NCBI RefSeq assembly: GCF_016916835.1
Contig: NZ_JAFFIX010000003.1
Location: 124,001 to 188,000 of the forward strand
DNA length: 64,000 bases
Source: Actinacidiphila bryophytorum
GTDB taxonomy: Bacteria > Actinomycetota > Actinomycetes > Streptomycetales > Streptomycetaceae
Direction: 5' to 3'
In this document: in pieces, positions 48,375 to 55,909 of the stretch
Numbering within the stretch: the stretch's first letter is position 1
Layout of the letters: every line of letters begins with the position of its first letter
Notes under the pieces: model-generated
Seen by the model: only the letters and a program-made list of their open reading frames with translations
The model's database searches: none
Told to the model about the DNA's origin: nothing
Program-made: the position numbers and the translations under genes

Positions 48375-49190
48375 ATGAGCATCGACTGGGACCGCAGGCA
48401 CTGCGCCCGCAAGGGCCACATCACCTACGCGCCCGACGAGCTGCGGCTGCGCAGCCGGCTGCACGCGAGCACCGCCGTCGGCGAGGTGTGGCGCTGCCTG
48501 CGCTGCGGCGACTTCGTGCTGGGCGACCCGCACGGCACCGGCCCCGCCGACCGGGCACCGCTGGTGCCGCGCGGCCGGGCGCTGCGCGACCTGTTCATCC
48601 TGCGCTTCCTCGCGGTCGAGCGGATCCTGCGCGGACTGCTGATCGTGGTCGCCGCCTGGGCAGTGTGGAAGTTCAGCAACTCGCAGGACGCGGTGCGCAA
48701 GCTCTTCGAGGACGACCTCACCGCCTTCAAGCCGGTCGCCGACCACTTCCACTACGACCTGGACCACTCACCGGTCGTGGACACCATCCGCAAGACCTTC
48801 GACTACAAGAAGTCCACCCTGCAGATCGTCGCCGCGGCCCTGCTCGGCTACGCGCTGATCGAGATCATCGAGGGCTTCGGGCTGTGGTGGGCCAAGCGCT
48901 GGGCCGAGTACCTGACGGTCGTCGCCACCGCCGCCTTCCTCCCCCTTGAGGTCTACGAACTGACCGAGAAGGTCAGCTACTTCAAGATCGGCACCCTCGC
49001 GCTCAACGTGCTGGCCGTCCTCTACATCCTGCTCGGCAAGCGGCTGTTCGGCCTGCGCGGCGGGCACAAGGCCTTCGAGGCCGAGCGGCGCAGCGCCTCG
49101 CTCCTGGAGGTCAAGGAGGCGGCGGGCGAGAACGGCGAACCGCTCGAACCGCTGCCGGTACGCCCCCGCACCGCCGCCGACAGCAGCTGA
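48375..49190 (+). CDS. DUF2127 family membrane protein with N-terminal Cys-pair motif
   Basis: 271 aa from ATG 48375. The N-terminal soluble part (1-75) has a CLRCGD motif (near residue 41) and an earlier His/Cys in RRHCARKGH, resembling a small zinc site. About four transmembrane helices follow (for example ILRGLLIVVAAWAVW, TLQIVAAALLGYALIEIIEGFGLWW, VVATAAFLPLEVYEL and LALNVLAVLYILLG), then a charged tail. Three AIM24 genes follow with 0 to 3 nt gaps or overlap, so this is the first gene of a four-gene operon. Confidence 0.82.
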   Translation: MSIDWDRRHCARKGHITYAPDELRLRSRLHASTAVGEVWRCLRCGDFVLGDPHGTGPADRAPLVPRGRALRDLFILRFLAVERILRGLLIVVAAWAVWKFSNSQDAVRKLFEDDLTAFKPVADHFHYDLDHSPVVDTIRKTFDYKKSTLQIVAAALLGYALIEIIEGFGLWWAKRWAEYLTVVATAAFLPLEVYELTEKVSYFKIGTLALNVLAVLYILLGKRLFGLRGGHKAFEAERRSASLLEVKEAAGENGEPLEPLPVRPRTAADSS

Positions 49191-49193
49191 GCC

Positions 49194-49832
49194 ATGGCGA
49201 CCTTCCGGCTGCAGGGCACCCGGGTGCTGGCCGTCGACCTGGCAGGCGACGCGGTCAAGGCCAAGAAGGGCGCCATGGTCGCCTACGACGGCGAGATGAC
49301 GTTCAAGAAGATGACCGGCGGCGGCGAGGGCCTGCGCGGCCTGGTCACCCGGCGGATCACCGGCGAGGCCATGGCGGTGATGGAGGTCAAGGGCCACGGC
49401 ACCTGCTGGTTCGCCGACCGGGCCACCGAGATCAACCTGGTCGGGCTCACCGGCGACAAGCTGCACGTCGAGGCGAGCAACCTGCTGGTCACCGAGCCCT
49501 CGCTGCGCACCGGCACCACCTTCACCGGGCTGCGCGGCGCCTCCCAGGGCAACGGCCTGTTCACCACCACCGTCGAGGGCACGGGCCAGGCCGCGATCAT
49601 GTCCGACGGCCCCGCCATCGTGCTGCGGGTGACCGCCGGCACCCCGCTGGTGGTCGACCCCGGCGCCTACGTCGCCCACACCGGCAACCTCCGCCAGCAG
49701 CTGCGCTCCTCGGTCGGCCTGCGCACCCTGATCGGCGAGGGCTCGGGCGAGAGCTTCCAGATCCACTTCGAGGGCGAGGGCCTCGTCTACGTCCAGCCCA
49801 GCGAGCGCAACACGGTCGGGGGGCAGATCTAG
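49194..49832 (+). CDS. AIM24 family protein, copy 1
   Basis: 212 aa. AIM24/TerD-adjacent beta-rich domain (trimeric barrel-like, DUF124) with the recurring pattern AKKGAMVAYDGEMTFKKM, GTCWFADRATEINLVGLTGDKLHVEASNLLV and GEGLVYVQPSE. ATG 49194 is 3 nt after the upstream stop. Eukaryotic AIM24 is mitochondrial; the bacterial role is unknown. Confidence 0.88.
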   Translation: MATFRLQGTRVLAVDLAGDAVKAKKGAMVAYDGEMTFKKMTGGGEGLRGLVTRRITGEAMAVMEVKGHGTCWFADRATEINLVGLTGDKLHVEASNLLVTEPSLRTGTTFTGLRGASQGNGLFTTTVEGTGQAAIMSDGPAIVLRVTAGTPLVVDPGAYVAHTGNLRQQLRSSVGLRTLIGEGSGESFQIHFEGEGLVYVQPSERNTVGGQI

Positions 49833-50483
49833 GTGGGCTTCACCCGTATCAACTCCAAGCTGGTGGAGGCGCGCATCGTGCCCGGACAGCGGATGTTCAG
49901 CCAGCGCGGCGCCATGCTCGCCTACCGCGGCGCCGTCACCTTCACCCCCAGCATCGTCGGCGGGCAGGGCGGGGTCATGTCGATGATCGGCCGCCGGGTC
50001 GCCAACGAAGCGACCCCGCTGATGACCGTCGAGGGGGACGGCCTGGTGATGTTCGGCCACGGCGGCCACCACATCCACACCGTGGACCTCAGCGGCGAGA
50101 CCCTCTACGTCGAGGCCGACCGGCTGCTCGCCTTCGACGGCTCACTGGCCCAGGGCACCATGTTCATGGGCTCGCAGGGCGGTGTGATGGGCGTGATACG
50201 CGGCCAGGTCACCGGGCAGGGGCTGTTCACCACCACCTTGCAGGGCAAGGGCTCGGTCGCCGTCATGGCGCACGGCGGCGTCTTCGAACTCCCCATCACC
50301 CCCGGCCGCCCCGTCCACGTCGATCCGCAGGCCTACGTCGCCCACCGCGGCGACGTCCGCAACAAGCTCGCCACCGCCGTCGGCTGGCGCGAGATGGTCG
50401 GCCGCGGCTCCGGCGAGGCCTTCCAACTCGAACTCAGCGGCCAGGGCACGGTCTACGTACAGGCCTCGGAGGAGAAGCTGTGA
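49833..50483 (+). CDS. AIM24 family protein, copy 2
   Basis: 216 aa from GTG 49833, which directly follows the copy 1 stop. It has the same repeats: SQRGAMLAYRGAVTFTPS, GLVMFGHGGHHIHTVDLSGETLYVEADRLLAF and GQGTVYVQASEEKL. Its His-rich turn GHGGHHIH is not seen in the other copies. Confidence 0.88.
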   Translation: MGFTRINSKLVEARIVPGQRMFSQRGAMLAYRGAVTFTPSIVGGQGGVMSMIGRRVANEATPLMTVEGDGLVMFGHGGHHIHTVDLSGETLYVEADRLLAFDGSLAQGTMFMGSQGGVMGVIRGQVTGQGLFTTTLQGKGSVAVMAHGGVFELPITPGRPVHVDPQAYVAHRGDVRNKLATAVGWREMVGRGSGEAFQLELSGQGTVYVQASEEKL

Positions 50484-51196
50484 CCCACCCCGAAGGCCCG
50501 GTCGTCCACGACCCGTACACGCTGCCCGCAAACGACAACGTCAACCCGTACGCCTTCTGCGTCGACCTTGACGGCCAGTGGTTCCTGCAGAAGGGGAAGA
50601 TGATCGCCTACTACGGGCAGGTCGACTTCCACGCCATCGGCCACGGCCCGCTCGACCACCTCGTCGCCGCCAACTTCCACTCCCCGCTGCACGCCAGCGC
50701 CTGGGTCGTCGCCCAGGGCCGCGGCAAGATGCTGCTCGCCGACCGGGCCTACGACATCAACTCCTACGACCTGGACGACGGCAACCTCACCATCCGCTCC
50801 GGCAACCTGCTGGCATTCCAGCCGGGCCTGGCGCTCAAACAGTCGATCATCCCGGGCTTCCTCACCCTGATCGGCACGGGGAAGTTCGTCGCCGCCTCCA
50901 ACGGGGCCGTGCACTTCGTCGAGCCGCCGATCCGCGTCGACCCGCAGGCCCTCGTCGGCTGGGCCGACTGCCCCAGCCCCTGCCACCACTACGACCACGC
51001 CTACATGCGCGGCATCCTCGGCGGCATCAGGGCGCTCACCGGCATCGGCGGAGCCTCGGGTGAGGAGCACCAGTTCGAGTTCACCGGCGCGGGCCAGGTG
51101 CTGCTGCAGTCCACCGAGGAGCTGATGGCCGCGGCCGACACCGGCGGCGTCCCCGGCAGCGCCGGCCCCGGGGTGCCCGGCGCGGGCCTCGGCTGA
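50480..51196 (+). CDS. AIM24 family protein, copy 3 (divergent)
   Basis: 238 aa from GTG 50480, overlapping the copy 2 stop by 4 nt (GTGA). It is more divergent: a Pro/Asn-rich N-terminus, QKGKMIAYYGQVDF, GKMLLADRAYDINSYDLDDGNLTIRSGNLLAF, and a Cys/His cluster CPSPCHHYDH near residue 155 that could bind metal. The C-terminal 20 residues are Gly/Pro rich. Confidence 0.85.
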   Translation: MTHPEGPVVHDPYTLPANDNVNPYAFCVDLDGQWFLQKGKMIAYYGQVDFHAIGHGPLDHLVAANFHSPLHASAWVVAQGRGKMLLADRAYDINSYDLDDGNLTIRSGNLLAFQPGLALKQSIIPGFLTLIGTGKFVAASNGAVHFVEPPIRVDPQALVGWADCPSPCHHYDHAYMRGILGGIRALTGIGGASGEEHQFEFTGAGQVLLQSTEELMAAADTGGVPGSAGPGVPGAGLG

Positions 51197-51239
51197 CCCG
51201 CTGCGTACGGTGACCGCACCGCTACCCTGGCGATCATCC

Positions 51240-51264
51240 GGAATTCAACGGACGGTAGAATTCC
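51240..51264. promoter_or_regulatory. MarR operator overlapping the -10 box
   Basis: GGAATTC-N11-GAATTCC (51240-51246 with 51258-51264). The TAGAAT -10 box (51256-51261) lies in the right arm, with 7 nt to the ATG at 51269, so the mRNA is probably leaderless and autorepressed. Confidence 0.65.
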
Positions 51265-51268
51265 CGGT

Positions 51269-51751
51269 ATGACCACCGAGACCGCCGAAAGCGCCGCCAC
51301 CTGGCTCACCGAGGAGGAGCAGCGCGCCTGGCGCATTCACCTCGACGTCAGCCGGCTGCTCATGTACCAGCTGGAGCGCGACCTGCAGCCTTTCGGCCTG
51401 ACCAACAACGACTACGAGATCCTCGTCAACCTCTCGGAGGCCGAGGACCACCGGCTGCGGATGAGCGACCTGGCCAAGTCGACCCTGCAGTCCAAGAGCC
51501 GGCTCTCGCACCAGATCACCCGCATGGAAGCCGCGGGGCTCGTCCGCCGGGAGAACTGCGAGTCCGACCGGCGCGGGCTGTACGCGGTGCTCACCGAGCA
51601 GGGCTGGGACACGATGCGCCAGGTCGCCCCGCGCCATGTCGCCTCGGTGCGCGAGCACTTCATCGACCTCATCCCGGCCGCGGACCTGGCGGCCTACCGC
51701 CAGGCCCTCACGCCCGTCGCCACCCACCTCCGCGCCAACCGCGCCCGCTGA
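51269..51751 (+). CDS. MarR family transcriptional regulator
   Basis: 160 aa. Winged-helix core LTNNDYEILVNLSEAEDHRLRMSDLAKSTLQSKSRLSHQITRMEAAGLVRRENCESDRRGLYAVLTEQG (about 45-115). There is no Shine-Dalgarno; a TAGAAT box and palindrome sit immediately upstream. A single Cys lies in the wing (RENCESDRRG), the position where oxidation-sensing MarR proteins sometimes carry one, but sensing is unproven. It follows the AIM24 operon, but the palindrome suggests its own promoter. Confidence 0.9.
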   Translation: MTTETAESAATWLTEEEQRAWRIHLDVSRLLMYQLERDLQPFGLTNNDYEILVNLSEAEDHRLRMSDLAKSTLQSKSRLSHQITRMEAAGLVRRENCESDRRGLYAVLTEQGWDTMRQVAPRHVASVREHFIDLIPAADLAAYRQALTPVATHLRANRAR

Positions 51752-52065
51752 CCCGGGGGTACCCCCGGTCTGCCCCTCCTCCCCCCGGTGGGGGCTGTGC
51801 GCGCAGTTCCCCGCGCCCCTTCGGTGATTGCCCCTTGCGGTGGGCTTGCACCTTCGAGTGCGTGGGTGGCTGGGCGCGCAGTTCCCCGCGCCCCTCGAAA
51901 ACGTTCACCCTCGCAGGCAGAGGGCGCCGCCTGAAAAACGCTCACCCTCTGCGGAAGAGGGCACCCCCCAGGGGCGCGGAAAACTGCGCGGCCAGCCCGA
52001 TGCCGGGCGGCAGACGCGCGACGGCTGCAAGTGGCAGCCCGGAGGGCGCACCCTCGGAAGACACC
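51752..52065. repeat. Gene-free region with dispersed repeats
   Basis: About 314 nt without a gene. It contains two copies of a GCGCGCAGTTCCCCGCGCCCC-like unit in the same orientation (near 51799-51819 and 51874-51894), a 33-bp unit (51930-51962) identical to 43301-43333, and a related, degenerate copy just before it (near 51895-51925). Confidence 0.7.
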
Positions 52066-52093
52066 TGTCACAAAAGGCCGCGCCCCCGCGTGT
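52066..52093 (+). promoter_or_regulatory. ECF-type promoter of the sigma-factor gene
   Basis: TGTCACA (52066-52072), 16 bp, CGTGT (52089-52093), identical in boxes and spacing to 43583-43610. A transcript starting near 52100 would still include GGAGG (52102-52106) before ATG 52116. Suggests autoregulation. Confidence 0.65.
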
Positions 52094-52115
52094 AAGAAGC
52101 GGGAGGGCACCGTAC

Positions 52116-52676
52116 ATGAACCCGGAACCCGCGGAGCGCACCGCGGACTTCGACGAGTTTTACGCCGCCACGGCCAAACGCATGGTCGCCGTGGTCTTCG
52201 CCGTGACCGGCGACCTGGCGGAGGCGGAGGACGCCGTCCAGGAGGCATACGCGCGTGCCTGGGTGCGCTGGCCGGCGCTGACCGCCGAGGGCGACCCGAC
52301 CCCGTGGGTCAGGACGGTCGCGCTGCGACTGGCCGTGAGCACCTGGCGCAAGGCGCGCAACCGCATGCGCGCCCACTTCCGGCACGGGCCGCCCCCGGAC
52401 GCACCGGACCTGGCACCGGACCGCGTCGCGCTGGTCGCGGCGCTGCGGGGGCTGGGCGACGACCAGCGCACCGCCGTCGTGATGCACCATCTGCTCGACC
52501 TGCCGGTCGAGGAGATCGCCCGGGAGACCGGGGTGTCGCCCGCCGCGGTCAGGACCCGGCTGAGCCGCGGCCGCAAGGCGCTCGGCGCCCGGCTCAGGGA
52601 CGAACCCGAGCCCGCAGACCCCGAACCTGCCGCCTGCGCGCGGCGACTCACCGAAGAGGTGCCTTTCCATGGCTGA
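52116..52676 (+). CDS. SigE-family ECF RNA polymerase sigma factor
   Basis: 186 aa. Region 2 is FDEFYAATAKRMVAVVFAVTGDLAEAEDAVQEAYARAWVRW (about 12-52) and region 4 is DDQRTAVVMHHLLDLPVEEIARETGVSPAAVRTRLSRGRKALGARL (about 113-160). No C-terminal SnoaL extension, so it is not a classical ECF41 protein although the promoter resembles that type. It overlaps the downstream membrane-protein gene by 8 nt, a layout typical of sigma/anti-sigma pairs. Confidence 0.92.
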   Translation: MNPEPAERTADFDEFYAATAKRMVAVVFAVTGDLAEAEDAVQEAYARAWVRWPALTAEGDPTPWVRTVALRLAVSTWRKARNRMRAHFRHGPPPDAPDLAPDRVALVAALRGLGDDQRTAVVMHHLLDLPVEEIARETGVSPAAVRTRLSRGRKALGARLRDEPEPADPEPAACARRLTEEVPFHG

Positions 52677-53511
52677 CGAGCTGGACGACCGGCTCAGGGA
52701 CCTGGCCCGCGACACGGAACCCCTCGTCGTCCTCGCAGGACCGCAGGCCGTCCGTGCCCGCGGCGAGCGCCGCAGGGCGCGCCGCAGGGCCGCGGCCGCG
52801 GGAACTGCGGCGGTGCTCGCGCTCACCGTCGGCGGCTGGCAGCTGCTGCCCCGGCTGGAAGGCGGCGGCACCGGTACGGCGGCCCCGGCGGGCAGCGTCT
52901 CCGCGCTGCCGCCGGAGCCGCGGCCCAGCGCCCTGCAGGCGCAGCTGGCGGCGGCACTGCTGCCGGACACCGCGATGCCGTACGGCGTGAAGTGGCAGTG
53001 GACGGGCGTGACGCCGGAGAAGGCGTCGAAGTACCAGCCGCCCTGCCAGGCGGACCCGGTGGCACCACCGGACGCGGAGGCGATCCGTACGTACACCGCC
53101 CAGCGCACCTCCGCGGTCGCCACCTACCGGGTGCTCGCCTACGCCGACCCCGCCCTCGCCGCGGAGCAGACCCTCCTGCTGCGCCAGCTGATGCAGGTGC
53201 ACTGCGGGATGTCGCAGCCCGCGGGCACGCCCCCGACCGCCCCCGACGCTCCCTCCGCCGACGGCACATCCGGCTTCTGGGGGGCATCGAAGTCCTACCC
53301 CGGGGTAACGGCATGGGTGGAGTGCCGGGGCCGCTTTGTCGCCGTCCTGCTGGTGAACGCGCCGGGGGACCCGCAGACCCGCTACGAAGGCACCGGCGTC
53401 GACAAGTGCATCGCCCTGTCGCTGCACCGGCTGGCGCAGGGCTCGACCGCCGCCGACACGGAAGGCCCGCCCACCGCGTCCGGCGGCACCACCTTCTCCT
53501 ACTCCTGCTGA
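52669..53511 (+). CDS. Single-pass membrane protein, probable sigma-factor partner
   Basis: 280 aa from ATG 52669. The cytosolic N-terminus (MADELDDRLRDLARDTEPLV, about 1-40) is charged and short, a helix (about 43-58, AAAAGTAAVLALTVGGWQLL) spans the membrane, and the extracellular part carries four Cys (QPPCQAD, VHCGMSQ, VECRGRF, VDKCIAL) likely to form two disulfides. No zinc anti-sigma (HxxxCxxC) motif is visible. Overlap with the sigma gene suggests an anti-sigma or sensor role, but this is inferred from position. Confidence 0.75.
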   Translation: MADELDDRLRDLARDTEPLVVLAGPQAVRARGERRRARRRAAAAGTAAVLALTVGGWQLLPRLEGGGTGTAAPAGSVSALPPEPRPSALQAQLAAALLPDTAMPYGVKWQWTGVTPEKASKYQPPCQADPVAPPDAEAIRTYTAQRTSAVATYRVLAYADPALAAEQTLLLRQLMQVHCGMSQPAGTPPTAPDAPSADGTSGFWGASKSYPGVTAWVECRGRFVAVLLVNAPGDPQTRYEGTGVDKCIALSLHRLAQGSTAADTEGPPTASGGTTFSYSC

Positions 53512-53528
53512 CAAGGAAACGAACCGCC

Positions 53529-54794
53529 GTGCACCTCATACGCAGTTCCCGCCGTCCCCGCCCCCGGGCGCTCGCCCTGCCCGCCGTCCTGCTCGCGCTC
53601 GTGCTCGGCGCCACCGCGTGCGGCGGCCACGACAGCGCGGGCGGCGACTCCCCGCCCGGCAAGGACCGCGCGGGCGGCACCGCGACGACCGCGGCAGGCC
53701 CGCACGTCACGGTGACCCCGGCCGCGGGCAAGGACGGTGTCGCCCCCGGCGCCACGGTCAAGGTCACCGTGGCCGACGGCACCCTCGGCGCCGTGACCGT
53801 CACCCCCAAGGGCAAGGCGTCGGACGGCGTCGACCCCGTACCGGTGACCGGCACCCTCGACCCGGCGGCCGGCACCTGGACCTCGGACCGCACCATGACG
53901 CCCGGCACCTCCTACACCGTCACCGTCACCGCGGCCGGCGCGTCGGGAGGGAAGTCCACGACCACCAGCACCTTCACGACCGCAGCCGCGGCCGAGGTCA
54001 ACGGCGTCACCCCGACCCCGCTCAACAACGCCGTCGTCGGCGTCGGCCTGCCGGTCTCGCTGGCCTTCGACGTCCCCGTCACCGACCGGGCCGCCGTCGA
54101 GAAGGCGCTCACGCTGACCACCACCCCCGCGGTCAAGGGCAGTTGGGGCTGGCTCACCGACCCGCTGACCGGGGTCCAGCGGGTCGACTGGCGCCCCGAC
54201 GCCTACTGGCCGACCGGCACCCAGGTCACGCTGACGGCGAAGCTGAGCGGTATCGACACCGGCGGCGGGCGCTTCCTGCGCCGCGACATCCACGACACCT
54301 TCCGCATCGGCACCGCCCGCATCTCGTACGCCGACCTGGCCGCGCACACCCTGCGCGTCACCGAGAACGGCCGCACCGTGAAGACCTTCAAGATCTCCGC
54401 GGGCAGCGCCGACTTCCCCACCTGGAACGGGAAGATGGTCGTGATGACCAAGCAGTCCAAGGTCCGCATGACGTCGGCCTCGGTCGGCATCGCCACCGAC
54501 AAGGACGCCGCCGACTTCTACGACGAGGACGTCAACAACGCGGTGCGCATCACCTCCTCGGGCACTTTCGTGCACGCGGCACCCTGGAACGACCGGTGGA
54601 TGGGCAAGCAGAACAAGAGCCACGGCTGCATCGGGATGAGCGACCCCGACGCGAAGTGGTTCTTCGACCGGGCCACCCGCGGCGACCTGGTCATCGCCTC
54701 CGGGTCGAGCCGGGCCGTGGTCGACAAGGGCAACGGGTACGGCGACTGGAACCTCGGCGCCGACCAGTGGCACGCGCTGAGCGCTCTCGCCTGA
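53529..54794 (+). CDS. L,D-transpeptidase lipoprotein with Ig-like domains
   Basis: 421 aa from GTG 53529. A lipoprotein signal ends at Cys31 (LGATAC, a slightly weak lipobox). Two Ig-like domains (about 60-155 and 155-265, as in mycobacterial LdtMt2) precede the YkuD domain with catalytic Cys367 in SHGC (364-367) and the upstream His in FVHAAPWN. It makes 3-3 cross-links in peptidoglycan or attaches proteins. It starts 17 nt after the membrane partner gene, so it shares the sigma-factor operon. Confidence 0.92.
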   Translation: MHLIRSSRRPRPRALALPAVLLALVLGATACGGHDSAGGDSPPGKDRAGGTATTAAGPHVTVTPAAGKDGVAPGATVKVTVADGTLGAVTVTPKGKASDGVDPVPVTGTLDPAAGTWTSDRTMTPGTSYTVTVTAAGASGGKSTTTSTFTTAAAAEVNGVTPTPLNNAVVGVGLPVSLAFDVPVTDRAAVEKALTLTTTPAVKGSWGWLTDPLTGVQRVDWRPDAYWPTGTQVTLTAKLSGIDTGGGRFLRRDIHDTFRIGTARISYADLAAHTLRVTENGRTVKTFKISAGSADFPTWNGKMVVMTKQSKVRMTSASVGIATDKDAADFYDEDVNNAVRITSSGTFVHAAPWNDRWMGKQNKSHGCIGMSDPDAKWFFDRATRGDLVIASGSSRAVVDKGNGYGDWNLGADQWHALSALA

Positions 54795-54827
54795 CGAGAC
54801 ACCTGGTCCCGAAATGTGACCGGCGGG

Positions 54828-54833
54828 TAGGCT
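54828..54833 (+). promoter_or_regulatory. -10 box for a leaderless marR mRNA
   Basis: TAGGCT followed by 7 nt and GTG 54841; no Shine-Dalgarno site. Confidence 0.45.
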
Positions 54834-54840
54834 CGGGGCC

Positions 54841-55350
54841 GTGTCAAAGCCCCTGAGCCTGCCCTTCGACCCCATCGCCCGCGCCGACGAACTGTGGAGC
54901 CGGCGCTGGGGCGGCGTCCCGTCGATGGGCGCGATCACCTCGATCATGCGCGCCCAGCAGATCCTGCTCGGCCAGGTGGACGCGGTCGTCAAGCCGTACG
55001 GGCTGACCTTCGCGCGCTACGAGGCGCTGGTGCTGCTCACCTTCTCCAAGGCCGGCGAGCTGCCGATGTCCAAGATCGGCGAGCGCCTGATGGTGCACCC
55101 CACCTCGGTCACCAACACCGTGGACCGGCTGGTCGCGGCCGGCCTGGTCGACAAGCGCCCCAACCCCAACGACGGCCGCGGCACCCTGGCCTCGATCACG
55201 GACAAGGGCCGCGAGATCGTCGAGTCCGCCACCCGCGACCTGATGGCGATGGACTTCGGCCTGGGCGTCTACGACGCCGAGGAGTGCGCCGAGATCTTCG
55301 CGCTGCTGCGGCCGCTGCGGATAGCGGCGGGGGACTTCACGGAGGGCTGA
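54841..55350 (+). CDS. MarR family transcriptional regulator
   Basis: 169 aa from GTG 54841. Winged helix: LTFARYEALVLLTFSKAGELPMSKIGERLMVHPTSVTNTVDRLVAAGLVDKRPNPNDGRGTLASITDKG (about 55-125). It belongs to the MarR group whose genes lie next to acyl-CoA mutase genes in streptomycetes. A DUF3817 gene and icmA follow; these are plausible targets. Confidence 0.9.
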   Translation: MSKPLSLPFDPIARADELWSRRWGGVPSMGAITSIMRAQQILLGQVDAVVKPYGLTFARYEALVLLTFSKAGELPMSKIGERLMVHPTSVTNTVDRLVAAGLVDKRPNPNDGRGTLASITDKGREIVESATRDLMAMDFGLGVYDAEECAEIFALLRPLRIAAGDFTEG

Positions 55351-55471
55351 CGCCCGAGCTCCCGGAGTGGCCGGCCGAGGTACGAGGCCGTCCGCGGAGG
55401 GTGCGAGCAGGAAGACCGACAGACAGGCGGCGAGGGGCAGGGGTGAAATCCGGGGCCGGAAACGTACCGGT

Positions 55472-55477
55472 TAGGCT
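55472..55477 (+). promoter_or_regulatory. -10 box for a leaderless DUF3817 mRNA
   Basis: TAGGCT followed by 7 nt and ATG 55485, the same arrangement as in front of the preceding marR gene. Confidence 0.5.
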
Positions 55478-55484
55478 GCTTGCC

Positions 55485-55826
55485 ATGAAACACAGCGTGC
55501 TGACCCGGTACCGGGTGATGGCCTATGTGACCGGTGTCCTGCTGGTCGCGCTCACCCTCGCCGTCATCGGCAAGTACGTCCTCGACATCAGCGGCGCGGG
55601 CACCGCCACCACGGTGATCGGCTTCGCCCACGGCTGGCTGTACGTCGTCTACCTCGTCTTCGCCTTCGACCTGTGCTCCAAGGCGAAGTGGCCGCTCGGC
55701 CGGATGGCCTGGGTGCTGCTCGCCGGCACCGTTCCCACGGCGGCGTTCTTCGTGGAGCGCCGGGTCACCCGGGAGCTGTCCGGCAAGGTCGTGGCGCGCG
55801 AGCCCGCGGAAGCGGTCAGCGCCTAG
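55485..55826 (+). CDS. DUF3817 family membrane protein (second copy)
   Basis: 113 aa with three membrane helices: VMAYVTGVLLVALTLAVIG, VIGFAHGWLYVVYLVFAFDL and MAWVLLAGTVPTAAFF. It has the same FVERR end as the paralog at 47813-48157 (FFAERTL) and probably the same unknown function. A terminator-like hairpin follows. Confidence 0.88.
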   Translation: MKHSVLTRYRVMAYVTGVLLVALTLAVIGKYVLDISGAGTATTVIGFAHGWLYVVYLVFAFDLCSKAKWPLGRMAWVLLAGTVPTAAFFVERRVTRELSGKVVAREPAEAVSA

Positions 55827-55840
55827 CCAGGCCCGCAGAA

Positions 55841-55867
55841 CACGGCTCACCCGGATGGTGAGCCGTG
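55841..55867 (+). terminator. Terminator-like hairpin after the DUF3817 gene
   Basis: Perfect 11-bp stem (55841-55851 with 55857-55867) and a 5-nt loop, 14 nt after the stop. Confidence 0.7.
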
Positions 55868-55878
55868 CCGCATCGACA

Positions 55879-55900
55879 TTTACTTGGACGTCCTAGTAAA
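55879..55900. promoter_or_regulatory. Palindromic operator just upstream of icmA
   Basis: 22-bp palindrome with TTTACT/AGTAAA ends around GGACGTCC; only the pair at positions 7 and 16 mismatches. It ends 9 nt before the icmA ATG and would block initiation if bound. Confidence 0.65.
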
Positions 55901-55909
55901 TTCGAAGGT

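Noticed and set aside
51828-52115. N-terminal extension of the sigma factor to 51828
   Set aside because: It would be translated from repeat DNA and upstream of the likely transcription start; ATG 52116 has GGAGG and begins the normal region 2.
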